A stretch of 64,000 bases of DNA from Oleiharenicola sp. (GCA_025363455.1 JANYDW010000002.1:24647-88646); one strand, 5' to 3'; positions 33,096 to 41,761 are shown, counted from the first letter of the stretch. A program made the numbers and translations. The notes: generated by a model not told the origin, from the sequence alone.

Positions 33096-34388
33096 ATGAC
33101 AGCCCCTTCATCGCCCCCACCCGACGCCTCGCCCCCTACCCGCGTGCGCTACCGCGTCGTCGGCGTCGTCATCCTGCTCGGCATGGTCACCTATATCGAC
33201 CGCGCCTGCATTTCCCGCATGACCGAACCGATCATGGCGGACCTCAGGCTGGACAAGGTGCAGATGAGCTGGGTCTTCAGCGCGTTCGCCGTGGCGTATG
33301 CGCTTTTCGAAATTCCCACGGGTTGCCTGGCAGACCGGATGGGCACGCGCCGGGTCTTCGCCCGCATTGTCCTGTGGTGGTCGACCTTCACGATGCTGAC
33401 CGCCGCGGCCTTCAATTATGCCTCCCTGCTCGTCGTACGCTTCCTCTTTGGCGCGGGGGAAGCAGGGGCCTGGCCGTGCATGGCGCGCACCTTTTCACGT
33501 TGGATCCCCCTCAGCGAACGCGGCGTGGTTCAAGGCTTCTTCTTTGCCGGGGCCCATGTCGGTGCGGCCGTGACTCCGTTTCTCGTGACCTGGCTGCTCG
33601 GCTTCCTGTCATGGCGGACGGTGTTTGTCTGCTTTGGCGTGATGGGCGTCGTCTGGACCGCAATCTGGTATTTCTGGTTTCGCGATGAGCCCGCCGACCA
33701 CCCGGCGGTCAATGCCGCCGAGCGCACGCTGATCGAATCGGGCCGTGGTCCCTCCTCCCCGCATCACGAATTCAACCTCACCTATTGGAAGCGGCTGTTC
33801 ACTGACCGGAACGTGCTCGCGTTGTGCCTGATGTACTTTCCGAACAGCATGGTGTTCTATTTTTGCATCACCTGGCTGCCAACCTACCTGCGGGAGAAAC
33901 ACCATCTTACCGGCACAACCGCGGATTTCTACGCCGGCCTCCCGTTCTTTCTCGCGATCTTCGGCGACCTCAGCGGCGGCTTCATCACCGATGGCGCGGT
34001 GAAGCGTTTCGGCCTGCGCCTCGGGCGGGTCGGGGTCGGCGCCGCCACGTGCGTGATCGCGGCCGCGGCGCTTTTGACCGTTCCGTCCTGCGCCAACCCG
34101 CACACAGCGGCGATCCTCATCGCCCTGAGCGTGGCGGCCACGATGACCTCGCTGGCCACCACCTGGGCCACCTGCATCGAGGTGGGCGGGTCCCAACCCG
34201 CCGTGGTCGGCGCCACCATGAACTCTGCCGGTCAGGTCGGAGCGATGCTCTGTCCGCTGCTGGTGGGCTATTCCCTGAAATGGTTTCAGGATTGGGATGT
34301 GACGCTCTACGTAATCGGCGGACTGTTCATTGTCGCCACCGTCTGCTGGCTGCTGATCGACCCGCGCAAGAAAGTGTTCGCGGATTGA
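33096..34388 (+). CDS. MFS transporter, anion:cation symporter (ACS) type
   Basis: The 430-residue protein has twelve helices and the ACS family pattern: GMVTYIDRACISRMTEPIM in helix 1, IPTGCLADRMGTRRVFAR between helices 2 and 3, FLFGAGEAGAWPCMARTFSRW, and the central loop FRDEPADHPAVNAAE. ACS members import sugar acids such as glucarate, hexuronates or tartrate with protons. A hexuronate substrate would suit a xylan-degrading organism but cannot be proved. It is monocistronic. Confidence 0.88.
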   Translation: MTAPSSPPPDASPPTRVRYRVVGVVILLGMVTYIDRACISRMTEPIMADLRLDKVQMSWVFSAFAVAYALFEIPTGCLADRMGTRRVFARIVLWWSTFTMLTAAAFNYASLLVVRFLFGAGEAGAWPCMARTFSRWIPLSERGVVQGFFFAGAHVGAAVTPFLVTWLLGFLSWRTVFVCFGVMGVVWTAIWYFWFRDEPADHPAVNAAERTLIESGRGPSSPHHEFNLTYWKRLFTDRNVLALCLMYFPNSMVFYFCITWLPTYLREKHHLTGTTADFYAGLPFFLAIFGDLSGGFITDGAVKRFGLRLGRVGVGAATCVIAAAALLTVPSCANPHTAAILIALSVAATMTSLATTWATCIEVGGSQPAVVGATMNSAGQVGAMLCPLLVGYSLKWFQDWDVTLYVIGGLFIVATVCWLLIDPRKKVFAD

Positions 34389-34434
34389 AACGGAGCGGGT
34401 GGTCGCCGATTTCTCGGGGTCCACCAATTTTGCG

Positions 34435-34914
34435 TCAGGCCTTGACGCCGTCCAGCCCCAGCTTCCGGTCCAGCGAGTATTTCCCCGGGCCCGCCAGCAG
34501 GAGCAACAGATAGACGAAGGCCCAGGCAAAGGGCAGTTCACCCGAGCCGGCGCCGGTCAGCAACATGTGGTGGTGAAAGACCCACGCGACCATCAGCGTG
34601 ATGAACAATCCCAGCGCGTGGAGCCGGGTACACAGCCCGACGATGATCAGCATCGAACCAAAAGTCTCGCACCACGTCACCAGCACGTAGCTCAGCTCCG
34701 AGCTGATCCCGATGTAGTTGGGAAACCTGTGGAATTCCTTCCGCACCCCATCGAGGGCGAAGAGATTCGGCAGGCGGAGTTTCTCGTCCGCCCAGCCGGT
34801 AAGCTTGCCCCAGCCGTGGTAGCGGATCATCAGACAGGAAATCACGACCCGCAAGGCCAGCAGGCCGAGGTCAGGCTTGAGTGGCAGAAAGGACAGGCTC
34901 AGGAATTTTTTCAT
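34435..34914 (-). CDS. DoxX family membrane protein
   Basis: The 159-residue protein has four helices: LGLLALRVVISCLMIRYHG, the loop with WADEKLRLPNLFALDGVRKEFHRFPNYIGIS, SYVLVTWCETFGSMLIIVGLCTRLHALGLFITLMVAWVFHHHM, and LPFAWAFVYLLLLLAGPGKYSLDR. The final GPGKYSLDR is a DoxX signature. Members have been linked to oxidative-stress defence and quinone-dependent reactions. Confidence 0.85.
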   Translation of the reverse strand: MKKFLSLSFLPLKPDLGLLALRVVISCLMIRYHGWGKLTGWADEKLRLPNLFALDGVRKEFHRFPNYIGISSELSYVLVTWCETFGSMLIIVGLCTRLHALGLFITLMVAWVFHHHMLLTGAGSGELPFAWAFVYLLLLLAGPGKYSLDRKLGLDGVKA

Positions 34915-35036
34915 GGGGTGCGGCCGGCTCGCTCAACGGCCGCGGGGTTGGCCCTAGGTAACCGCATTCTGCCGGGCGTCAAACGACCGGGCCCGCTCGT
35001 TCGGTCATAACTTTGACCCGTCCGACCACCGCCGGC

Positions 35037-35873
35037 TTATGTCCGTTCGCGAAACCGGCCGGAACCTCCACCGGCACCGTGACCATGCGACCGCCTCGAG
35101 TTATCCTCGCAATCCTGGCGCGACCGTTCCCGATCGTCCCTCTTTTGCCCGCCGGGATTCCGGGCCGGCGGATTAAAAAAGCCACCGTTCGGGCTGCCCG
35201 CGGGATTGCTAGAAGGCGTGGTGTAAACCGGCAGGGGCTGGTCGAAAATCGTGTAGGTGACTGGTTCCAGCCCGAAGGACTGGTCATGATGATGCCCCCG
35301 GGAGCGATGCGAATAGGTGTACAGCGGGTACATGGCTGGCTGACGCTCGACGGCGGCCCGTTCCTCGCGGTCGGCTAGGCGGTCTGCCAGTTCATCACTC
35401 CGGCGCCTTTCCTCCTGTTGCTCGCTGAGGCGCACGCGCGCGATCATCAGGGGCTCCGCGCAGGAGATTTCGGGGTAGCGTCGGGCCAAATCCTCCCAAA
35501 AGGCGACCTGATAGGAGAGCGGCGCGACCTGAAAAGCGGAGTCGGCCAACTTGCGATCCCGCAATGCGGTTCCTTCCGCCACTCTTTGGGCGCGACGGAC
35601 ATCCCGGTCCTCGCGCATGCGCTCTTCCCGGGCCGCCAAAATCGCATGCTCTGCCGGCGACCGCAGGTTCACCCGCGTGACCGTACCATTCTGCAGTTCG
35701 ACCTCGCCCCGTTCAAAGTAAAGAACCTGGCGCCCGCCTCGAAGCAGTTCGCCGCTCGGTACGCCCAAAATGAACCGCACTTCCTCCAGCGAAACGCCGC
35801 GTTGAACCTCCACAGAGGCCAGGATGGACCCGTTGGAAAGGGCGAGTCCTAAACACACGATGGGCACTTTCAT
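35037..35873 (-). CDS. Secreted charged protein of unknown function
   Basis: The 278-residue product has a signal peptide (residues 1-20, ending SILAS). An N-terminal domain like those recognising short outer-membrane proteins follows (VQRGVSLEEVRFILGVPSGELLRGGRQVLYFERGEVELQNGTVTRVNL, SmpA/BamE-like). Then comes a highly charged helical section (REERMREDRDVRRAQRVAEG) and a Pro/Asn/Gly-rich, His-containing tail (YSHRSRGHHHDQ). The BamE-like part is suggestive only. No family assignment is firm. Confidence 0.55.
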   Translation of the reverse strand: MKVPIVCLGLALSNGSILASVEVQRGVSLEEVRFILGVPSGELLRGGRQVLYFERGEVELQNGTVTRVNLRSPAEHAILAAREERMREDRDVRRAQRVAEGTALRDRKLADSAFQVAPLSYQVAFWEDLARRYPEISCAEPLMIARVRLSEQQEERRRSDELADRLADREERAAVERQPAMYPLYTYSHRSRGHHHDQSFGLEPVTYTIFDQPLPVYTTPSSNPAGSPNGGFFNPPARNPGGQKRDDRERSRQDCEDNSRRSHGHGAGGGSGRFRERT

Positions 35874-35988
35874 GATGGTTTTGACCGGCAAAAACTAATC
35901 CGATGCGGCCGGGATGCAACCGCTACTTTTCCCCTCGTGGCGTCAGAACCGGATTGAACCGGCAGCGTGGCTGTTGCATCCATGGACC

Positions 35989-36474
35989 ATGCGCATGCGC
36001 GTCATCGCCACCGGCGGCACCATCGACAAAGTCTACTTCGACGCAGCCAGCACCTACGACGTGGGCGACCCGCAAGTCGGCCCGCTTTTCAAGGAGGCCA
36101 ATGTCACCTTCGATTACATCGTCGAGTCCGTCCTGCAGAAGGACAGCCTCCACATGACCGACGCCGACCGTGCCCTCATCCGCGAGCGCGTGGCCGCCGC
36201 CCCTGAGCGCCTGATCCTGATCACCCACGGTACGGATACCATGACAGAAACCGCCGCTCAGCTCGAAGGTCTGGTCGACAAGGTTATCGTCTTCACCGGC
36301 TCGATGGTCCCGGCGCGTTTTCGCTCGAGTGACGCCGTCTTCAACCTCGGCTGCGCCGTCGGCGCGCTGCAAGTGCTGCCCGCTGGCATCTATATCGCCA
36401 TGAACGGCCAGATCCATCCGGCGGCCAGCGTGAGGAAGAACCGCGCCCAGAGCCGGTTCGAGCCGAAGACTTGA
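35989..36474 (+). CDS. Short asparaginase-domain protein
   Basis: The 161-residue protein contains the N-terminal half of type I/II L-asparaginase. ATGGTIDKVY carries the first catalytic Thr, and ITHGTDTMTETA carries the second Thr-Asp pair. FTGSMVPARFRSSDAVFNLGCAVGAL supplies the conserved Ser/Asp loop. Full asparaginases have about 330 residues; here the C-terminal domain is absent and the frame ends cleanly. A class of short asparaginase-domain proteins with the same ending (AMNGQIHPAASVRKNRAQ.RFE) exists, so it may be a genuine stand-alone form rather than a truncation. Activity is uncertain. Confidence 0.78.
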   Translation: MRMRVIATGGTIDKVYFDAASTYDVGDPQVGPLFKEANVTFDYIVESVLQKDSLHMTDADRALIRERVAAAPERLILITHGTDTMTETAAQLEGLVDKVIVFTGSMVPARFRSSDAVFNLGCAVGALQVLPAGIYIAMNGQIHPAASVRKNRAQSRFEPKT

Positions 36475-36492
36475 GTAACCGTCGAAACGATT

Positions 36493-36564
36493 GGCCACAA
36501 AAAACGCAAGAATCACAAAAGTGAATCCTCTCTCATTTTTGTGTTTCTCGTGTTTTTCGTGGCC
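36493..36564. repeat. A/T-rich palindromic repeat (GGCCACAAAAAACGC type)
   Basis: GGCCACAAAAAACGC at 36493 pairs with the complement ending at 36564 (TGTTTTTCGTGGCC), with arms of about 28 bp and a few mismatches. It lies 18 bp after the asparaginase-domain gene and could double as its terminator. Confidence 0.75.
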
Positions 36565-36584
36565 ATTGCCTTGAATCCGTCTCG

Positions 36585-36749
36585 ATGAAGAAACCGACCA
36601 GCGACGAGCGAAAACGCATGTGTATCGGCAAACGCCGCTACCGCACGCAGGGCGACGCCCTCGATGCCGCGGCGGTCGCCGGGGTCGAACGCCAGCGTTC
36701 GGCCTATCGCTGCCAGCTCTGCGGCCTCTGGCACCTGACCTCCCGCTGA
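36585..36749 (+). CDS. 54-residue protein with C-terminal Cys-X2-Cys knuckle
   Basis: This short gene starts MKKPTSDERKRMCIGKRRYR and ends RSAYRCQLCGLWHLTSR. The pattern of a first Cys near residue 13, a basic middle, and a final YRCQLCGLWHL motif is that of small zinc-binding proteins found in bacteria and phages, where Cys-X2-Cys plus His bind one zinc. The function is unknown. It is squeezed between two palindromic repeats (36493-36564 and 36760-36819). Codon use and composition fit the genome, and the motif conservation argues that it is real. Confidence 0.6.
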   Translation: MKKPTSDERKRMCIGKRRYRTQGDALDAAAVAGVERQRSAYRCQLCGLWHLTSR

Positions 36750-36759
36750 CCGCACACTG

Positions 36760-36819
36760 GTAGGGCGCGACCGCTGGGCGCGCCGGGAATAACGGACGGC
36801 CCAGCGGTCCGTCCCGACC
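36760..36819. repeat. Palindromic repeat of the GTAGGGCGCGACCGCTGGG type
   Basis: GTAGGGCGCGACCGCTGGGC starts at 36760 and the inverted CGGCCCAGCGGTCCGTCCC follows near 36798. The same family occurs inside the SNF2 gene (41054-41131) and, as a half copy, after parE (59231-59255). Confidence 0.8.
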
Positions 36820-36893
36820 CCGATCAAATTCTTCGTCCGCTCCCGGGCAAATTCGCCATTTTCATTTGGCGCGGGACTGGCACCTTTCAAGCC

Positions 36894-37895
36894 ATGCTCC
36901 GCCTCGTCATTCTATGCTGCCTGCTGGCCATGGCTGCGCGCGCCCAGAGCGTAGCCGCGCAGACGTCTCCCGCGGAGGCGCCGCGGCGGCCCGAGGATAC
37001 TCCGGCCGCGGCGGCGCCGGCAACGCCCTCCTTCGAGCCCCAGCCTGTCACGGACTGGCTGGCCGCTCAGGTGGAGCTTTTCCGCCGGGGCTTTTCCTGC
37101 GGCTCGATGGACGGCGTGCGCGGACTTCAGAGCGCGACCGCCCTGAAAGCCTGGCAGAAAAACGAGGGCCTCCGCGAAACCGGCGACCTCGACCGCGCCA
37201 CCAAGGAGGTCTTCAAGCTGACCGCCCCGGTCCTCATCGAGTATGTCTTCACCGTCCCCGATCTCACCAACGTGCGGCCCGTACCCGCCACCTGGCTGGG
37301 CAAGTCTCTGCTCGAAGCGCTCCGCTATAACACGGCGGTGGAGCTGGTCGCGGAGCGCTTCCGCACCAACCCCAAGCTGATCACCAAGCTCAACCCGGGT
37401 ATCGATTGGGCGGCCATCCTCCCTGGACAGTCGATTGTCGTGCCGTCCGCCGAGCCGGTGATTCCCGACGCCAAGGTCGCGCGCATCCACGTCTACCTCG
37501 CCGAGCATGTCCTGGAGGTGGTGGACGAGAGTGGCCGCGTGCTTTTTCATTGCCCGGTCAGCATCGCCCGCAACGTCGAGAAGCGCCCGGTCGGCGAGTT
37601 GCATGTGGTGGTGGTCATTCCCGATCCCAACTACACCTTCGACCCCGAGGTTTTTCCCGAGGTCCCCGAGGCCCAGGAACTCGGCCGCAAACTCATCATC
37701 CCGCCCGGACCCAACAATCCTGTCGGGGTCGCGTGGATCGGCCTCGACCGCATTGGCTACGGCATCCATGGCACGCCCGACCCGGAGAAAGTCGGCCGCA
37801 CCGAGTCGCATGGCTGCTTCCGCCTCGCCAACTGGGACGCCCGCATGTTGTTGAAGCTATCCTGGGTCGGCCTGCCCGTGATGGTGGACGAGTGA
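36894..37895 (+). CDS. L,D-transpeptidase (YkuD) with PG-binding and LysM-like regions
   Basis: The 333-residue exported protein has a signal peptide (residues 1-22) and an Ala/Pro linker. A peptidoglycan-binding helical region (RRGFSCGSMDGVRGLQSATALKAWQ, 63-90) and a LysM-like segment near 145-185 (VAERFRTNPKLITKLNPGIDWAAILPGQSIVVP) come next. A YkuD domain ends in the catalytic GRTESHGCFRLAN with Cys near residue 307. The enzyme forms 3-3 cross-links or attaches proteins to murein in the periplasm. It is followed after 55 bp by the GH5 lipoprotein gene in the same direction. Confidence 0.9.
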   Translation: MLRLVILCCLLAMAARAQSVAAQTSPAEAPRRPEDTPAAAAPATPSFEPQPVTDWLAAQVELFRRGFSCGSMDGVRGLQSATALKAWQKNEGLRETGDLDRATKEVFKLTAPVLIEYVFTVPDLTNVRPVPATWLGKSLLEALRYNTAVELVAERFRTNPKLITKLNPGIDWAAILPGQSIVVPSAEPVIPDAKVARIHVYLAEHVLEVVDESGRVLFHCPVSIARNVEKRPVGELHVVVVIPDPNYTFDPEVFPEVPEAQELGRKLIIPPGPNNPVGVAWIGLDRIGYGIHGTPDPEKVGRTESHGCFRLANWDARMLLKLSWVGLPVMVDE

Positions 37896-37950
37896 GGCAC
37901 TTTCCGAGTTTGCGGTTTGCCGGCACCGGCATTGGCTGGACGCACCCCGC

Positions 37951-38964
37951 ATGACCCCGTTCAAGCTCGCCGCCGCGGCGGCCATCTTCACCACCCTGCT
38001 CTTTCATCCCGGCTGTGCCGCGTCCACCCCGTCCGCTCCGCCGACGCCGGCCACCCTTGGCGTCGTCCGCGCCCATGGCCGGCTGCACACCGCGGGCAAC
38101 CGCCTCGTCGGCGCGGACGGCCGGCCCGTCAGCCTCGCCGGGGTCAGCTACGGCTGGAGCCAGTGGGAAGCCGCCCGATTCTACAACGCCGACGTCGTGA
38201 ACTGGTTGAAGCAGGACTGGCACGCCACGATCATCCGCGCGCCCCTCGGCATTCATGAGGAGGACGGCTACCTGCAGCATCCCGCCCGGAATCTCGCCCG
38301 AGTGACCCGCGTCGTCGACGCCGCGATCGCGGCCGAGGTCTACGTCATCATCGACTGGCACGACCATCAGGCCCAGCTGCACTCGGAACAAGCCGTGGCT
38401 TTTTTCTCGGACATGGCGCGCCGCTATGGGAAGCACCCGAACATCATCTACGAAATTTTCAACGAACCGAAGACCGGCCTGACTTGGGCCCGCGATGTGA
38501 AGCCTTACGCGGAGAAGGTCATCGCCGCCATTCGCGCCATCGATGCGGACAACCTGATCGTCGTGGGCACGCCGAACTTCTCGCAGAACGTCGATGTCGC
38601 CGCCGCCGATCCGCTTAAGGATCCCAACGTCGCCTATGTCCTGCATTTTTACGCCGGTACCCACAAGCAAGGGCTGCGCGCCAAAGCGCTCAAGGCGCTC
38701 GAACTTGGCGCGCCGCTCTTCGTCACCGAATGGGGCACTTGCGATGCCTCGGGTAAAGGCCCGATCGACGAGAAGTCTGTTGGCGAGTGGTTCGCCTTCA
38801 TGCACGAGCACCAGCTCAGCCATTGCAACTGGGCCGTCTACGACAAATCGGAGACTGCGGCCATCGTCCATCGCAGCGCCGGGTCCAAGGGCCACTGGCG
38901 GGAGGACGACCTGAGCCCGTCCGGAAAATATGCCCGTACCCTGATCCGCGGCTGGGGCGAGTGA
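37951..38964 (+). CDS. GH5 endoglucanase-like lipoprotein
   Basis: The 337-residue protein has a lipobox-type signal sequence (LLFHPGC, Cys near residue 22) and a GH5 (subfamily 2-like) domain. Visible motifs are LVGADGRPVSLAGVSYGWSQW, WHATIIRAPLGI, YVIIDWHDHQA, the acid/base Glu in YEIFNEP (about residue 172), and the nucleophile Glu in LFVTEWGTCDASG (about residue 260). CNWAVYDKSETAAI closes the barrel. It probably acts on cellulose or other beta-1,4-glucan at the cell surface. The close relation to the other GH5 gene (20935) is limited to the catalytic motifs. Confidence 0.9.
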   Translation: MTPFKLAAAAAIFTTLLFHPGCAASTPSAPPTPATLGVVRAHGRLHTAGNRLVGADGRPVSLAGVSYGWSQWEAARFYNADVVNWLKQDWHATIIRAPLGIHEEDGYLQHPARNLARVTRVVDAAIAAEVYVIIDWHDHQAQLHSEQAVAFFSDMARRYGKHPNIIYEIFNEPKTGLTWARDVKPYAEKVIAAIRAIDADNLIVVGTPNFSQNVDVAAADPLKDPNVAYVLHFYAGTHKQGLRAKALKALELGAPLFVTEWGTCDASGKGPIDEKSVGEWFAFMHEHQLSHCNWAVYDKSETAAIVHRSAGSKGHWREDDLSPSGKYARTLIRGWGE

Positions 38965-38973
38965 CGTCACAGT

Positions 38974-39066
38974 AATTTATGATTGATGAGTAATGATTCA
39001 TGGTCCGCGCAGCCCGGGTGATCCCCTTGCTCGCAAATCGTAAATCATACCCCCTAAATCATAAAT
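38974..39066. repeat. A/T-rich palindromic repeat (AATTTATGATT type)
   Basis: AATTTATGATT at 38974 mirrors AAATCATAAAT ending at 39066; inside are further ATGATT/AATCAT words. An ATG inside the right arm (39065) is in frame with the SNF2 gene, so the repeat may supply its start codon. Confidence 0.65.
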
Positions 39067-39070
39067 GGTC

Positions 39071-41650
39071 ATGCTTCGCCTGTTGTTGCCTCCCAATCTT
39101 TCCGCTGCCGTCCCGCGCAATGCGGTCGCCGTGCGTGTGGAGCTGGACCTGGCGGTGCCGCCCCCGGCGACACTGCTGCCCGGGCTCGCCGTCCTGCAGC
39201 GCCTCGGCGTCAAGCCCGCGCCGGTCTCGCTGGTGCAGCTCACGCGAGCCCAGCTGCACGAACTCATCTCCGCTCTCGCCGGCCAACCGGTGTTTTTCTA
39301 CGGCAGCACACCGGAGGTGCCACTGGCGTGGCACGGCCGGGAGTTGTCGGGTGTGAGTGAGCTGCTGGATCATGCCTCGAATAAACCCGCCGGAATTCCA
39401 GGGCCTCGCGCAAAGGACGCCAAGGTCACAAAGGTTGGGCCGACCAGTCCGTTGCGTCCTCCGCGTCCTTTACGCGAGGCTTCCGGATCTTTCGACGGAG
39501 AGGAAACCGTCTCCCCCATGCTCATCGACGGCTCGGAACATTTCCTGGCCATTACCTTGCCGGGGAAGGAATCGGCGCACTACGACGGCGTGCTGGAGTT
39601 TCTGCGCCACCACCGCTTCGTCCTCGATCCACTCACCCGCAAGTGGTGGCTGCGCGACCGCCATCGCGTGCTGAACATTCTCGCCACCGACGGCCGGATG
39701 CTGCGCGAGGATTTCGGCGCGGAGTTCACCGAGAATTTTGAAAAAAACACGGCCCACCTGAAGAACGCCGAGCCTACGGCCCAGGTCACGGAAACGCTGG
39801 ACGCTTACGACGTGCAATTGGGCATCGACGCCGGCGGCGCCACCGAGGCGCAGGTGCGCGAGGCCGTCGCCACCGGCCGGGGCTATGTAGAGGATGGCAA
39901 GAACATCTATCTCATCGATGCGACGCGCCTGGAAAAGATCGGCGCGGTCCACCGCGCTCTCGCCGCCGACGCGACCGATCCGGGCGGAGCCAGCCGCAAG
40001 CACCGGGTGGCGAAGGCCCGCGCCACCGAGGTCAACGACCTGCTCGAGGAGATCGCCCCGCATTTCCAAGCGCCCGACACCTGGCGCGACCGCAGCGCCG
40101 CGTTGCGCAATCTCACCGCCCTTCCGCCCGCGCCGATGCCGGCGGCGCTGGAGAAAATCCTCCGGCCATACCAGCGGCTCGGCACGGCCTGGCTGTGGCA
40201 TCTCTACCGGCAGGAACTCGGCGGCATCCTCGCCGACGAGATGGGCCTCGGCAAAACCCTGCAGGCGCTGGCGCTGCTGGCTGCGGCCAGGTCTTCCACT
40301 GTGGGAGCGAGCTTGCTCGCGATGCGGACCACTCGCGCGCAAGCTCGCTCCCACCCAACCAACCGACTTCCGTCGCTCGTCGCCTGCCCGGCCTCGCTGG
40401 TGGAAAACTGGCGGCGTGAGGCGGCGCGTTTCACGCCGGACCTGAAGGTCTTCGTCCACCACGGCACGCGCCGGCTGGCCGAGAAGGACTTCGCCACGTA
40501 TGACCTCATCCTCACCTCCTATGGCACCCTCGCCCGGGACGCGGTCCTGTTCGAGCTCGTCGAATTCGACCTGATCCTCGCCGATGAGGCGCAGCACCTG
40601 AAGAACCGGCGCACGCAGGCAGCCCAGTCGCTCCGTGCCCTGCGCGGCCGCGGCCGGTTTCTGCTGACAGGCACGCCACTCGAAAACTCGCTCGACGATC
40701 TGCGTTCGCTCTTCGAATTCCTCATGCCCGGCTTCCTCGCCAAGGTGCCGGCCGGCCTCAAGCGCGAGGAGCGGGCGTGGCACGACGGCCAGCTTCGGAC
40801 CCAGACCGCCCCCTACATCCTGCGCCGCACCAAGGCTGCCGTCGCCCCCGAGCTGCCGGAAAAAATCGAGCAGACCATCTGGTGCGAACCCACCGCCGCG
40901 CAGGCCGCGCTGTACCGCCGGATGCAGGAGGACAGCGAACGTGAACTCATCGACCTCGCCGCCCAGGGCAAATCGGAGAACAACCTGCGCTTCGCCGTGC
41001 TCACCCAATTGCTCCGCCTGCGCCAGATCTGCTGCGATCCGCGACTGGTTGAGGTAGGGCGCGACCGCTGGGCGCGCCGCGATGATCACGCCACGCGCGG
41101 AAAAACGGCGGGCCCAGCGGTCCCGCCCTACCCTGATTCGGCGAAATTGGACGCTTTCCGCGAACTGCTGGCCGAGAGCATCGACGAAGGCCACCGCATG
41201 CTCGTGTTCTCCCAATTCACGTCGTTGCTCGGGCTGCTCCGCGAGGAACTCGAGGGGCAGGATGTTTCGTTCTGCTACCTCGACGGCTCGCTGACGCCCA
41301 AGGCCCGGCAGGCCGCCGTGGACAAATTCCAAGACGACCCGACAATCCCCGTGTTTCTGATCTCGCTCAAGGCCGGCGGCACCGGCCTCAACCTCACGGG
41401 CGCGGACATTGTCGTGCACTTCGACCCGTGGTGGAACCCCGCCGCCGAGGCGCAGGCCACCGACCGCGCCCATCGCATCGGCCAGACAAAGGTCGTCACC
41501 AGCTACAAGCTCATCTGCGCCGGCACGGTCGAGGAGAAGGTCGTGACCCTGCAGGACGCCAAGCGGGCGCTGCTCGCCGATGTGTTTGAGGCGAGTGACG
41601 CCGCCGCGGCGAAACTCAGCCTGTCCGACCTGCGCGACCTGCTGAAATAG
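39071..41650 (+). CDS. SNF2-family DNA-dependent ATPase/helicase with three repeat-derived inserts
   Basis: This protein of about 859 residues is a Swi2/Snf2 helicase. Its motifs are I DEMGLGKTLQAL (near residue 392), Ia LVACPASLVENWRREA, II LADEAQHLKN, III LLTGTPLENSLDDL, then the second RecA lobe FSQFTSLLGLL, YLDGSLTPKARQ, LKAGGTGLNLTGADIVVHFDPWWNPAAEAQATDRAHRIGQ. It uses ATP to translocate on DNA or remodel DNA-protein complexes. Three palindromic repeats are inserted in frame, encoding residues about 111-137, 411-428 and 662-687, in loops between conserved motifs. ATGs at 39065 and 39071 are both possible starts. Confidence 0.92.
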   Translation: MLRLLLPPNLSAAVPRNAVAVRVELDLAVPPPATLLPGLAVLQRLGVKPAPVSLVQLTRAQLHELISALAGQPVFFYGSTPEVPLAWHGRELSGVSELLDHASNKPAGIPGPRAKDAKVTKVGPTSPLRPPRPLREASGSFDGEETVSPMLIDGSEHFLAITLPGKESAHYDGVLEFLRHHRFVLDPLTRKWWLRDRHRVLNILATDGRMLREDFGAEFTENFEKNTAHLKNAEPTAQVTETLDAYDVQLGIDAGGATEAQVREAVATGRGYVEDGKNIYLIDATRLEKIGAVHRALAADATDPGGASRKHRVAKARATEVNDLLEEIAPHFQAPDTWRDRSAALRNLTALPPAPMPAALEKILRPYQRLGTAWLWHLYRQELGGILADEMGLGKTLQALALLAAARSSTVGASLLAMRTTRAQARSHPTNRLPSLVACPASLVENWRREAARFTPDLKVFVHHGTRRLAEKDFATYDLILTSYGTLARDAVLFELVEFDLILADEAQHLKNRRTQAAQSLRALRGRGRFLLTGTPLENSLDDLRSLFEFLMPGFLAKVPAGLKREERAWHDGQLRTQTAPYILRRTKAAVAPELPEKIEQTIWCEPTAAQAALYRRMQEDSERELIDLAAQGKSENNLRFAVLTQLLRLRQICCDPRLVEVGRDRWARRDDHATRGKTAGPAVPPYPDSAKLDAFRELLAESIDEGHRMLVFSQFTSLLGLLREELEGQDVSFCYLDGSLTPKARQAAVDKFQDDPTIPVFLISLKAGGTGLNLTGADIVVHFDPWWNPAAEAQATDRAHRIGQTKVVTSYKLICAGTVEEKVVTLQDAKRALLADVFEASDAAAAKLSLSDLRDLLK
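39403..39480. repeat. In-gene palindromic repeat (GCCTCGCGCAAAGGACGC type)
   Basis: A 78-bp palindrome inside the SNF2 gene: GCCTCGCGCAAAGGACGC at 39403 and its complement ending at 39480 (GTCCTTTACGCGAGGC). It encodes about 26 residues (GPRAKDAKVTKVG ... LREASG) and keeps the frame. The same family lies between genes at 49458-49536. Confidence 0.9.
40301..40354. repeat. In-gene REP-like palindrome (GTGGGAGCGAGCTTGCTCGC type)
   Basis: A 54-bp hairpin (arms of 22 bp with one mismatch, 10-base loop) in the SNF2 gene just after helicase motif I. It is translated as VGASLLAMRTTRAQARSH and keeps the frame. The sequence closely resembles REP elements widespread in Pseudomonas and relatives. Confidence 0.9.
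41054..41131. repeat. In-gene palindromic repeat (GTAGGGCGCGACCGCTGGG type)
   Basis: A 78-bp palindrome in the SNF2 gene, with 25-base arms differing at two positions. It is translated as VGRDRWARRDDH ... GPAVPPYP. The same family is intergenic at 36760-36819 and 59231-59255. Confidence 0.9.
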
Positions 41651-41761
41651 CGTGTCATTGGCCATCGCCGGGATCATCTGCACTTGCCCGCTTCCCGGTT
41701 CGCCGCAACGATTGGTCCGCTTTGCCGGGCCAGCAAGGCACCTCCCCCAACCTCTGCCCCC

